Made by a program: the position numbers and the translations under genes
Notes under the pieces: generated by a model
Told to the model about the DNA's origin: nothing
The model's input: the letters and a program-made list of their open reading frames with translations, nothing else
Database searches by the model: none
Virus record (IMG/VR): IMGVR_UViG_3300032316_000329
Coordinates: 101,115-165,114 of that record
DNA from: a virus
Direction: 5' to 3' (one strand)
DNA length: 64,000 nt
Part shown: one piece after another, positions 44,780 to 50,864 of the stretch
How positions within the stretch are numbered: position 1 is the first letter of the stretch
Layout: every line of letters starts with the position of its first letter

Positions 44780-45067
44780 ATGATGAAATATTTGATGACA
44801 ACCTTAATGGTGGTATTCCCCACGGTTACTAATGCACAATATCATTCTTTGAGTGGTGGCCCTGTAACAGATATTCCTGCTTTCTCTTGGGAAAATCCAA
44901 GATGGAGTGAAGGTTCAACCGCATTTAATGCTAGCCCACATCAACTACCTACGGCATCAGCACCTACGATGGTTCCTTCATTTGCTCCTGATAGTCGTGG
45001 TACTGCCGCTGCCGGTGGTTTTATTCCACCTTCAAGATTGAATAATGACTTCGGAAATATGGACTAA
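44780..45067 (+). CDS. Secreted hypothetical protein
   Basis: 95 residues. Signal peptide (residues ~1-19, YLMTTLMVVFPTVTNA, cleavage before QYHS). The mature part is Pro/Ser/Ala-rich without Cys and low in predicted structure. Likely periplasmic or outer-membrane-facing. It is the last gene before the pmoC unit. Confidence 0.6.
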   Translation: MMKYLMTTLMVVFPTVTNAQYHSLSGGPVTDIPAFSWENPRWSEGSTAFNASPHQLPTASAPTMVPSFAPDSRGTAAAGGFIPPSRLNNDFGNMD

Positions 45068-45103
45068 TTGTCTAAAAATTGACGGCGATTGTCTAAAACT
45101 GAC
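45067..45103 (+). repeat. Tandem ATTGTCTAAAA-TGAC repeats upstream of pmoC
   Basis: ATTGTCTAAAAATTGAC (45067-45083) and ATTGTCTAAAACTGAC (45088-45103), 21 bases apart. TATTAT (45113-45118) follows, so TTGTCT could be a weak -35 of an early promoter; a regulator site is the alternative. The gap 45068-45215 has no credible gene. Confidence 0.5.
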
Positions 45104-45157
45104 TGTTTTCCTTATTATTTCTATGTCATAATGTTGTTATGTAGTCAATCAGGACTA

Positions 45158-45164
45158 CTAAATA
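45158..45164 (+). promoter_or_regulatory. Putative late promoter (CTAAATA) for pmoC
   Basis: CTAAATA 52 bases before the pmoC ATG. The expected +1 (~45171) coincides with the start of a leader hairpin. Confidence 0.65.
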
Positions 45165-45171
45165 TCTTATC

Positions 45172-45191
45172 GGGTCCTATTACCGGGACCC
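45172..45191 (+). other. Leader stem-loop of the pmoC transcript
   Basis: GGGTCC (45172-45177) pairs with GGACCC (45186-45191), 8-base loop. It would be the 5' end of the late pmoC mRNA; ATAGGAGTG further on is the ribosome site. Confidence 0.55.
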
Positions 45192-45215
45192 TAAGAAAAA
45201 CAATAGGAGTGATAA

Positions 45216-45986
45216 ATGAGCGTTGTAAATCGAGCGGCAACAGCCGTGGCTACCGGCGTTGACAGTAAGGTCGTTGACCTTCGAGGAATGTGGATAGGAC
45301 TCGCAACCTTAAACATATTCTATTTAATTGTCCGTATCTATGAACAGGTTTTCGGTTGGCGTGCCGGCCTTGACTCGTTCGCACCAGAGTTCCAGACATA
45401 TTGGATGTCTATTCTTTGGACGGAAATCCCACTAGAACTTGTTTCAGGTCTTGGTCTTGCGGGTTATCTTTGGAAGACCCGTGATAGAGACCTAGCAAAT
45501 GTAGCACCTCGGGAGGAGTTGCGTCGTTTGGTAACACTGGTTCAGTGGTTGGTTGTTTATGCTGTTGCTATTTACTGGGGTGCAAGTTTCTTCACTGAAC
45601 AGGATGGTACATGGCATATGACAGTCATTCGTGATACTGACTTCACTCCGTCACATATCATTGAGTTCTACATGAGTTATCCAATCTACTCAATTATTGC
45701 TGTTGGTGCGTTCTTCTATGCCCGCACCCGTATTCCTTACTTTGCTCAGGGATATAGTTTGGCATTCTTGATTGTTGCAATTGGTCCATTCATGATTATT
45801 CCAAATGTTGGACTTAATGAGTGGGGCCATACATTCTGGTTCATGGAAGAACTATTCGTTGCTCCGCTTCATTGGGGTTTCGTGTTCTTCGGTTGGATGG
45901 CATTAGGCGTCTTTGGTGTTGTTCTACAAATCCTTGGACGAGTTCATGCCCTTGTTGGTAAAGAAGGTTCTGCCCTTCTAACCTAA
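45216..45986 (+). CDS. pmoC: Particulate methane monooxygenase subunit C (PmoC/AmoC family)
   Basis: 256 residues, the usual length for bacterial PmoC, with about six hydrophobic helices. The known copper ligands of PmoC are all present: Asp130, His134 and His147 (DGTWH ... FTPSH; the Asp156/His160/His173 site of Methylococcus numbering) and Asn201, His205 and His219 (NEWGH ... APLHWGF; the Asn227/His231/His245 site). The run from FTPSHIIEFY to the end is very close to alphaproteobacterial methanotroph PmoC. The protein would sit in host intracytoplasmic membranes with host PmoA and PmoB; no pmoA or pmoB is in the window. Membrane insertion needs no signal peptide. Own late promoter before, small secreted peptide and terminator after. 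Confidence 0.95.
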   Translation: MSVVNRAATAVATGVDSKVVDLRGMWIGLATLNIFYLIVRIYEQVFGWRAGLDSFAPEFQTYWMSILWTEIPLELVSGLGLAGYLWKTRDRDLANVAPREELRRLVTLVQWLVVYAVAIYWGASFFTEQDGTWHMTVIRDTDFTPSHIIEFYMSYPIYSIIAVGAFFYARTRIPYFAQGYSLAFLIVAIGPFMIIPNVGLNEWGHTFWFMEELFVAPLHWGFVFFGWMALGVFGVVLQILGRVHALVGKEGSALLT

Positions 45987-46003
45987 AAATAGGAGAGAAA
46001 GAA

Positions 46004-46138
46004 ATGGGTAATAAAAAACTATATAGATTTTTGTTCTTGGTTCTTTCGTGTTTGATTCTACAGGTGTCCTTTAATCCTACATATGCTCATCATGATGGAT
46101 CAAGTGGTGTGGTATATGAAGGTGCTGGAGGAAGATAA
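46004..46138 (+). CDS. Small secreted His-leading peptide in the pmoC unit
   Basis: 44 residues, ATG after AGGAGAGAAAG, 17 bases after the pmoC stop and before the same terminator, so co-transcribed. Residues 1-28 are a signal peptide (LFLVLSCLILQ core, TYA cleavage site). The mature 16-mer would begin HHDGSSG and end GGR. A free N-terminal His is used for copper in PmoB, CopC and LPMOs, but no such function is shown here. Cleavage before Cys16 as a lipoprotein is a weaker alternative. Not recognised as a known family. Confidence 0.6.
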   Translation: MGNKKLYRFLFLVLSCLILQVSFNPTYAHHDGSSGVVYEGAGGR

Positions 46139-46146
46139 AAATTAAG

Positions 46147-46172
46147 GGGTGGGATTAGTTCCCACCCTTTTT
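46147..46172 (+). terminator. Intrinsic terminator of the pmoC unit
   Basis: GGGTGGGA (46147-46154) pairs with TCCCACCC (46160-46167), loop TTAGT, followed by five T's. Confidence 0.9.
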
Positions 46173-46182
46173 GTATGTAAAC

Positions 46183-46267
46183 ATCGGTTATGCTATTTTT
46201 GACATAATAACCGATTATGCAGGAAATAACATAAACAAATGTAAACAGGGTGCGACAATATGTCGCA
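46183..46267. repeat. Two inverted repeats between pmoC unit and homing endonuclease
   Basis: ATCGGTTAT (46183-46191) with ATAACCGAT (46207-46215), and TGCGACA (46251-46257) with TGTCGCA (46261-46267). The second lies just past the end of the minus-strand gene and could be its 3' end structure. They may also mark the insertion boundary of the endonuclease. Confidence 0.5.
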
Positions 46268-46287
46268 TTGACTCCTATAAAAGAACC

Positions 46288-46794
46288 TTATAGGATGTAT
46301 TCACATTTGTCAAAATGCCATCTTTTCATAGCTGGTTTTTGGCCTACTTTACCACAATGAGGACAAATGACTTTTTCCTGGTTTATTTCCAGAAAATGGT
46401 GTGTTCCATTTGACAATCGTTCCTTTTGTCTATTGGATGCCGCTTCTCTATCAAGGAAAGGATGTTTTCCTTCTTTTGCCTGCCTTTTAGCATTTATTGA
46501 CCTTAGTTTTTTTCCGTATTCCGTTGCTTTATGTCCTTCCACACCATCACCACCATCGGTCAGGTTTCTCAATATACCTGTTCCGTTATCCTTACGACCA
46601 TACCAACGAATATAGAACCTTTCCAAGGCCAAGGCGCCAACTTCCGTAAGATTGGATTCCATAATGACTATTTTTGATTTATCCTTAGGAACGGAAACAC
46701 TATGCCCTATATTCCAGGCTCTGGTTCCTTTTCCTTTTCCGATATAATATGGTGTTAGATTGTCTTTGCGTAGGTAGGCATAAATATAAAACAT
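46288..46794 (-). CDS. GIY-YIG homing endonuclease with C2HC zinc finger
   Basis: 168 residues on the minus strand, in a region otherwise read rightward. N-terminus FYIYAYLR ... [13 protein letters not shown] is the GIY-YIG catalytic start, with Glu in [18 protein letters not shown]-like basic middle is followed by a C-terminal zinc finger CPHC ... HFDKC (~residues 143-163), as in T4 Seg-type endonucleases. It is free-standing, not within an intron. It lies directly downstream of the pmoC unit. Confidence 0.85.
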   Translation of the reverse strand: MFYIYAYLRKDNLTPYYIGKGKGTRAWNIGHSVSVPKDKSKIVIMESNLTEVGALALERFYIRWYGRKDNGTGILRNLTDGGDGVEGHKATEYGKKLRSINAKRQAKEGKHPFLDREAASNRQKERLSNGTHHFLEINQEKVICPHCGKVGQKPAMKRWHFDKCEYIL

Positions 46795-46822
46795 AGCTGA
46801 TACTCCTTACCGAGTGTTAGAT

Positions 46823-46850
46823 TCCGTGGGAGCGCCAACTCCGCGACGGA
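46823..46850 (-). other. Leader stem-loop of the homing endonuclease transcript
   Basis: Outer arms TCCGT (46823-46827) and ACGGA (46846-46850), inner GGAG (46829-46832) and CTCC (46839-46842). On the minus strand it begins at the expected +1 of the late promoter. In T4, leader hairpins of homing endonuclease genes can block early translation. Confidence 0.55.
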
Positions 46851-46855
46851 TACCT

Positions 46856-46862
46856 TATTTAG
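46856..46862 (-). promoter_or_regulatory. Putative late promoter (CTAAATA, minus strand) for the homing endonuclease
   Basis: TATTTAG on the + strand reads CTAAATA on the minus strand, 62 bases before the endonuclease ATG. Presence on the minus strand upstream of a minus-strand gene supports the late-promoter reading of this motif. Confidence 0.65.
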
Positions 46863-46874
46863 GCATTTTTGTAT

Positions 46875-46903
46875 TTGACAAATACTATTCCTTGTGCTAT
46901 AAT
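46875..46903 (+). promoter_or_regulatory. Early-type promoter
   Basis: TTGACA (46875-46880), 17-base spacer ending ATTCCTTGTGC, TATAAT (46898-46903), 35 bases before the Api92-like gene. The spacer end matches the promoter at 29010. Confidence 0.9.
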
Positions 46904-46937
46904 ATGTTATAAAATGAAACTGAAAAAGGAATACATT

Positions 46938-47423
46938 ATGTGCCCTAATTGGTGTTCTAATAATCTCTCCCTATCACATAAAGATCCGGCTATGATTTCT
47001 CGTGCCAAAAAGGCATTTGAGGAAAACAGGTTTTTTCAAGAGTTTGTTCCTCTTCCTGAGGATAAGAAAGATGACTGGTACGAGTGGCATATTGACCATT
47101 GGGGAACCAAGTGGGATGTTGCAAACGGTTTCATCGGAATGGAGTCTGCTAAGGAACTTGGCCTAGGTTTTGATACAGCCTGGTCGCCGCCTCTTGCTTT
47201 CTATAAAAAGATGGAAGAGTTAGGGTTTGAGATTTCTGCTCATTACCGTGAAGAAGGTATGGGTTTTATTGGTGAGTATTCTGACGGTATTGATGAGTGT
47301 TATGATTATGATTTTGCCGATGATGAATGGCGAGATCATCTTCCTGAGCACCTTGCCGAGGAGTTGGAGTCGGAATACGAGTTTTGGAAAGAATATCAGG
47401 AAGAAAACACAGAGGAACAATAA
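46938..47423 (+). CDS. Api92/YubB-like ferredoxin-fold protein
   Basis: 161 residues from ATG 46938 with AAAAAGGA upstream; the in-frame ATG at 46869 lies before the promoter. CPNWCSNNLSLS at the N-terminus, HWGTKWD and FDTAWSPPLAF in the middle are the landmarks of the Api92-like ferredoxin-like domain family found in phages and plasmids. It is a ferredoxin fold by name, not an iron-sulphur protein. C-terminus acidic. Function unknown. Confidence 0.75.
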   Translation: MCPNWCSNNLSLSHKDPAMISRAKKAFEENRFFQEFVPLPEDKKDDWYEWHIDHWGTKWDVANGFIGMESAKELGLGFDTAWSPPLAFYKKMEELGFEISAHYREEGMGFIGEYSDGIDECYDYDFADDEWRDHLPEHLAEELESEYEFWKEYQEENTEEQ

Positions 47424-47816
47424 GTGCATCTATTACATCCTTGTTATACTACCAACAACACCCGCAAACGGAAGGCCCGCAAGCCTTCCAAGTCTGCGAG
47501 AGAACATGAGGCGTGGCTAAAATCCATTGGCCTACATATATCACAGTTGCCTAAAAAACGTAAAGCAGTTAATAGTATAAAAGAATGTGCCGAAGGTCTC
47601 AAAGTAGATCGGTCGGGTTATGTTTCGTCAGGTATTAAAGGTACTAAGTATGCCTGTGCCAAAACTGATATTATGACTAATCTTCACAAAGAACCTCGGC
47701 ACATACAGGAAGCGATCTTGGCTAAAGCGGCCAGGACCGCTCCCTTATATTCCAAAGGACCTTATCAACTTATAACTGATGGTGCGTCTTTATCGGAAAT
47801 CGGCAAAAAAATGTAA
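47424..47816 (+). CDS. Hypothetical protein
   Basis: 130 residues from a GTG start one base after the previous stop. Basic, with KRKARKPSKSAREHEAWLKS and SGIKGTKYACAK. Proteins of this shape occur in T4-like cyanophages. Function unknown. Confidence 0.55.
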   Translation: MHLLHPCYTTNNTRKRKARKPSKSAREHEAWLKSIGLHISQLPKKRKAVNSIKECAEGLKVDRSGYVSSGIKGTKYACAKTDIMTNLHKEPRHIQEAILAKAARTAPLYSKGPYQLITDGASLSEIGKKM

Positions 47817-47825
47817 GGTAGCACG

Positions 47826-47906
47826 GTGAAAGAGAACCTTTTGGTCATTCTAATCTTTCTTTATTTCACCACACTTTTACTTGCTGCTTTACTACATGGA
47901 AACTAA
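47826..47906 (+). CDS. Membrane peptide (26 aa)
   Basis: GTG start; almost entirely one hydrophobic helix (LLVILIFLYFTTLLLAALL). Too short for certainty, but tightly packed between neighbours. Confidence 0.3.
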   Translation: MKENLLVILIFLYFTTLLLAALLHGN

Positions 47907-47907
47907 A

Positions 47908-48105
47908 ATGACTGATCTTGTAAAAAAACTTCGTTCATATCCTCAATCATCTTGTAATGATAAGGACATCTATGATGCTGCCGACCGTCTCGAGGAGTTA
48001 GAGAAAGAACTGGATAAACACAGACAGGCGTTAGTGTTTATACAAATGAACATCATGGATGTTCTAAGGCCAATACCATTTCAGGAGGATGATGATGAAA
48101 ATTGA
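47908..48105 (+). CDS. Hypothetical protein
   Basis: 65 residues from ATG 47908 (MTDLVKKLRSY). The segment CNDKDIYDAADRLEELEKEL is a helical pattern common in small phage proteins. Not assigned. Confidence 0.55.
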   Translation: MTDLVKKLRSYPQSSCNDKDIYDAADRLEELEKELDKHRQALVFIQMNIMDVLRPIPFQEDDDEN

Positions 48106-48334
48106 TATTGATGGTGATACGATATCTAACATAGTAGTTCAGGATCTAAAAGGTTACCATGAGATTATGCTAAACAATCCAGAAGAGGATGGTGTCTGTA
48201 ATGCTATTGAGATTATATTATCACACTATATGAATAGACAAGATTATATAACATGGTATAAAGATGTATATGGGCCAAAGGGTAAAGAGGTTGACTTTGG
48301 CGAAGATGTTGGGTTGGAGATCATAGATGACTAA
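48095..48334 (+). CDS. Hypothetical protein
   Basis: 79 residues. Three ATGs in a row (48089, 48092, 48095); the last is best spaced from AGGAGG (48083-48088). The KIDIDGDTISNIVVQDLKGY pattern is common in uncharacterised phage proteins. Overlaps the gene before by 11 bases. Confidence 0.55.
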   Translation: MKIDIDGDTISNIVVQDLKGYHEIMLNNPEEDGVCNAIEIILSHYMNRQDYITWYKDVYGPKGKEVDFGEDVGLEIIDD

Positions 48335-48512
48335 AGTTCACTACATTGACCCACCTTCTGGTTGGAAGTATGGATTTCCAAAAGTATTACCAGAAGGTGT
48401 TAAAGATACAATAGCGTGGTTATTAGAACAAGGTTATCCGCAGCAAGAGATTGACCTTTGCGGAAATCATTTCATTTGCCGTCACTGGGAAGAAGAGGTT
48501 GAAAATGTCTAA
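48327..48512 (+). CDS. Hypothetical protein
   Basis: 61 residues with PPSGWKYGFPKVLPEGV and two Cys (DLCGNHFICRHW). Overlaps both neighbours by 8 bases. Not recognised. Confidence 0.5.
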   Translation: MTKVHYIDPPSGWKYGFPKVLPEGVKDTIAWLLEQGYPQQEIDLCGNHFICRHWEEEVENV

Positions 48513-48789
48513 AATCGTATTGGTAGAAACCGTAAGCACCTTTCGTCATATGTATGCCATAGAGTTAAGAGATGAACATCCAATTGAGTATGCTCTTGAT
48601 GATGTTTGTTATGCTACTGGTGGTATAGAAAATGGATTACAAGAGTTTGCACAACAACATATCGCAGAGGATACATTCTCTCATCGTGAAATCACCGAAG
48701 ATGAATACCTAAAAATCTTTGATAAGGAGAATGACTATCTCAGAGAATGGACTGCGGAACAGAAAAAGCAGTTTATACACAAAGCCTAA
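48505..48789 (+). CDS. Conserved hypothetical protein
   Basis: 94 residues from ATG 48505. VSTFRHMYAIEL and REITEDEYLKIFDKENDYLREW recur in T4-like cyanophage proteins of unknown role. Confidence 0.6.
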   Translation: MSKIVLVETVSTFRHMYAIELRDEHPIEYALDDVCYATGGIENGLQEFAQQHIAEDTFSHREITEDEYLKIFDKENDYLREWTAEQKKQFIHKA

Positions 48790-48792
48790 ATA
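48786..48792 (+). promoter_or_regulatory. Possible late promoter (CTAAATA)
   Basis: CTAAATA overlaps the stop of the gene before. The expected +1 falls at the ATG of the next gene, so it would serve downstream genes or make a leaderless message. Confidence 0.35.
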
Positions 48793-48798
48793 ATAAAC

Positions 48799-49008
48799 AT
48801 GCTAAAAAGATGGTACGAAAGTAGACCATTCACATTTGGATCGGTATTCATATTTTTCTATATGACCATACCGATTTTTGACCGGATATTCATAGACCCT
48901 AAGATGAAACCGGATTGTGAGAATCAAATGGAACAGGTGAAATCATGCGCCTCGTGGATCATAAAAAAGGATACGAAGCATGTTTCAACTAATACAGGAA
49001 GACCTTGA
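48799..49008 (+). CDS. Small membrane protein
   Basis: 69 residues; one transmembrane helix (~11-28, FTFGSVFIFFYMTIPIF) and a soluble tail with two Cys. Overlaps the next gene by 29 bases. Function unknown. Confidence 0.45.
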   Translation: MLKRWYESRPFTFGSVFIFFYMTIPIFDRIFIDPKMKPDCENQMEQVKSCASWIIKKDTKHVSTNTGRP

Positions 49009-49171
49009 GGATTGTATAGAAATCCTTAAAAGAATAGCAAACGAATCCGGACCAGAAAGAACTCTCCTTATATCTGAATTGTATATGACAGAACGGAAAG
49101 AAGATGTGAAAAAAGTGGTTGACTTGTGCGAACAAATGATGTATTATTATGAGAAATCAAAACTAAACTAA
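48980..49171 (+). CDS. Hypothetical protein
   Basis: 63 residues, acidic and helical (LIQEDLEDCIEILKRIANES). Not recognised. Confidence 0.5.
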   Translation: MFQLIQEDLEDCIEILKRIANESGPERTLLISELYMTERKEDVKKVVDLCEQMMYYYEKSKLN

Positions 49172-49180
49172 GGACTTAAA

Positions 49181-49381
49181 ATGCTTATATTCATGATTGT
49201 AATGAGTTTGGTTTTAGCCGTTCTTCTGAATGTTGTTACAAGCTGCTATGTCTGCTACAATGTGGCCGTTAATCCTGATGCGCCTAAAACGGCAATTTTA
49301 ACGGTCACAGGTATTGTTATACTTAATGCCTTGTTTCCCTACTTTTTGGGTTGTGTTACAGGCCTTTGGTATATTGGGTGA
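49181..49381 (+). CDS. Small membrane protein
   Basis: 66 residues with two transmembrane helices (~2-22 and ~40-62) joined by a short loop (NPDAPKTAI). A weak promoter TTGACT ... TATTAT lies upstream near 49121. Function unknown. Confidence 0.5.
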   Translation: MLIFMIVMSLVLAVLLNVVTSCYVCYNVAVNPDAPKTAILTVTGIVILNALFPYFLGCVTGLWYIG

Positions 49382-49382
49382 T

Positions 49383-49505
49383 ATGATGAACGAATATGGT
49401 TCCATCTTTGAACTTGTCTTAAATTGGTTTTTCTGGTTTTTATTAGGTACTATCGGCGCATATATCTTTTACTCAATCATGGAGTATATTGATGGACGAA
49501 AGTAA
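49383..49505 (+). CDS. Membrane peptide (40 aa)
   Basis: Starts MMNEYGSIFELVL, one Phe/Trp-rich transmembrane helix (NWFFWFLLGTIGAYIFYS). Overlaps the next gene by 14 bases. Confidence 0.4.
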   Translation: MMNEYGSIFELVLNWFFWFLLGTIGAYIFYSIMEYIDGRK

Positions 49506-49740
49506 AATGAGTATACCTATTAATGTTCCTCTAAATCGTTTTAAAGAAGAGTTTGATAAAGAATGTCGTAAGTTGGATGAAAGTGAACCGAAAGATAAAC
49601 AATTTACATTGGAGATGGCAGAACATGTCTGGCGAAAAGTCAAAGGTTATCCAATTCCCCACTGCTACTCGGAAGAAGATAGATTATCCATCTTTGAACG
49701 ATACTATCACAGAGCAGTCTCTCAATCTCAAGGAGAGTAG
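49492..49740 (+). CDS. Hypothetical protein
   Basis: 82 residues from ATG 49492 (GGAG at 49481-49484); ATG 49507 is an alternative. Charged and helical (FKEEFDKECRKLDE). Not recognised. Confidence 0.5.
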   Translation: MDESKMSIPINVPLNRFKEEFDKECRKLDESEPKDKQFTLEMAEHVWRKVKGYPIPHCYSEEDRLSIFERYYHRAVSQSQGE

Positions 49741-49828
49741 ATACTGGATCCAAATTATAGGATCTTTGATTGGTACCACAATCATGTTTACTCTATTTTA
49801 TTTCACAGGAAAGGTTATTCATGGATGA
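49625..49828 (+). CDS. Possible small membrane protein overlapping the previous gene
   Basis: 67 residues from ATG 49625 in another frame, overlapping the gene before by 116 bases. Ends in one transmembrane helix (QIIGSLIGTTIMFTLFYF). The large overlap lowers confidence; the C-terminal part beyond 49740 must be coded or empty. Confidence 0.4.
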   Translation: MSGEKSKVIQFPTATRKKIDYPSLNDTITEQSLNLKESRYWIQIIGSLIGTTIMFTLFYFTGKVIHG

Positions 49829-50000
49829 AAATACACTAATTGGCATCCAAAAGATGCGAGAAGATAACAAATGGCATCGTTTCAATCTTGATAAAGAATG
49901 TGAAGCATATAAGAAAGCATTAGAAGATATTACTAATGCTGACACGGCCGGCCAGATGCTTACCATCGCCTATCGTGTATTAGAGGAGAATAAGAAATGA
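49821..50000 (+). CDS. Hypothetical protein
   Basis: 59 residues from ATG 49821, AGGAAAGG upstream. Helical, charged (NKWHRFNLDKECEAYKKALED). Not recognised. Confidence 0.5.
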   Translation: MDENTLIGIQKMREDNKWHRFNLDKECEAYKKALEDITNADTAGQMLTIAYRVLEENKK

Positions 50001-50161
50001 AAGAGTTGATTTTTTGTGTTATCTCGGTTTGCCTAACAACGGGTGAATGTGAGACACATCAACTAAAAGTAGAACCTAAGGTGTGTAAACTAGGAACCGT
50101 TCAAGCCCAGGTGCCACATGGTGGTGAGTGGAAAGAAGCAACGGTAACTTTCAAGTGTTAA
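49997..50161 (+). CDS. Small Cys-rich protein, possibly secreted
   Basis: 54 residues with five Cys (positions 7, 12, 18, 30, 54). The N-terminus (LIFCVISVCLTTGEC) may be a short signal or anchor. ATGA overlap with the gene before. Similar short Cys proteins are common in phages; role unknown. Confidence 0.5.
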   Translation: MKELIFCVISVCLTTGECETHQLKVEPKVCKLGTVQAQVPHGGEWKEATVTFKC

Positions 50162-50195
50162 AAAGTTCATATATACTAATACTAGGGAGAAATAA

Positions 50196-50432
50196 ATGCT
50201 AGTAGGAGATAAACTAAGTCACGATGCGGCCAGCGAGGCATATATCCTTTTGACTGCCTATATTCGTGAAGAGGGCAAAGTTGCAACTACATATGATGCA
50301 AACCGATTAACAGAGTTTGTTGGATTTCTAGCAGAGATTTTGAAGAACCCTGATAACTTCAGTTTTTCGGAAAAGAAACTAATAGAACCAGTAAAAGAAT
50401 TGTCGGACCAAGATGTTGTCGGTCTGGCCTAA
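50196..50432 (+). CDS. Hypothetical protein
   Basis: 78 residues, acidic, helical (GDKLSHDAASEAYILLTAYI). Preceded by GGGAGAAA. Not recognised. Confidence 0.5.
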   Translation: MLVGDKLSHDAASEAYILLTAYIREEGKVATTYDANRLTEFVGFLAEILKNPDNFSFSEKKLIEPVKELSDQDVVGLA

Positions 50433-50450
50433 AAAAGAAAGGTGATAATA

Positions 50451-50729
50451 ATGAATAAGGTATTTCTAACAGTAGCAATCGTTCTTGGTCTAACTGTTTC
50501 CGCTTCGGCGTTTCAGGATGAGACACACAATGGTAAGACTGTTGCTGTTCCTGGAGCAACAAAGAGCAGAGGTGTATTTGCTCCAGCGGCACAGGTAACA
50601 CCACATGGTGTTATTGCTACTGCCCCAGTTGGTTCAGATGTTGATGTTGATGTTGATGGTAATGACATTGAAATCGATGTTTCACCAAAGAGCCGTGGCG
50701 TTCTAGGCGTAGGTTTTCTAGGTCTCTAA
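50451..50729 (+). CDS. Secreted hypothetical protein
   Basis: 92 residues from ATG 50451. Signal peptide (residues 1-20, VFLTVAIVLGLTVSASA, cleavage before FQDE). The mature part repeats KSRGVFAP and KSRGVLGV around an alternating Asp segment (DVDVDVDGNDIEIDV) that could bind metal or form a beta strand. Unknown family. Confidence 0.6.
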   Translation: MNKVFLTVAIVLGLTVSASAFQDETHNGKTVAVPGATKSRGVFAPAAQVTPHGVIATAPVGSDVDVDVDGNDIEIDVSPKSRGVLGVGFLGL

Positions 50730-50732
50730 ATA
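50726..50732 (+). promoter_or_regulatory. Possible late promoter (CTAAATA) before tRNA-Gly
   Basis: CTAAATA overlaps the stop of the secreted protein. TTGTCT CCC AGACAA (50736-50750) forms a hairpin next to the expected +1; the tRNA starts at 50790. Confidence 0.45.
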
Positions 50733-50789
50733 GTATTGTCTCCCAGACAAGTGCTACGTCCATGGGGCCGACGTTAAATGTCCCCACCT

Positions 50790-50863
50790 GCGGAATTGGT
50801 ATATGGGTTGTGCCCTAGGTTTCCATCCTAGAGAAAGCGGTTCGAGTCCGTTATTCCGCTCCA
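50790..50863 (+). tRNA. tRNA-Gly(UCC)
   Basis: Acceptor GCGGAAT/ATTCCGC, discriminator T, encoded CCA. Anticodon stem CTAGG/CCTAG, seven-base loop TTTCCAT, anticodon TCC. T-arm AGCGG/CCGTT. The D-stem is short (GTA/TGC). Reads GGA/GGG. Confidence 0.9.
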
Positions 50864-50864
50864 A

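Noticed and set aside
45216-45986. amoC of an ammonia oxidiser instead of pmoC
   Set aside because: The conserved blocks fit both families. The alphaproteobacterial character of ftsH and the acyl-CoA dehydrogenase favours a methanotroph host; a tree is needed to settle it.
46869-46937. Upstream extension of the Api92-like gene
   Set aside because: It overlaps the TTGACA-TATAAT promoter; the family start (C-x-NWCSN) matches ATG 46938.
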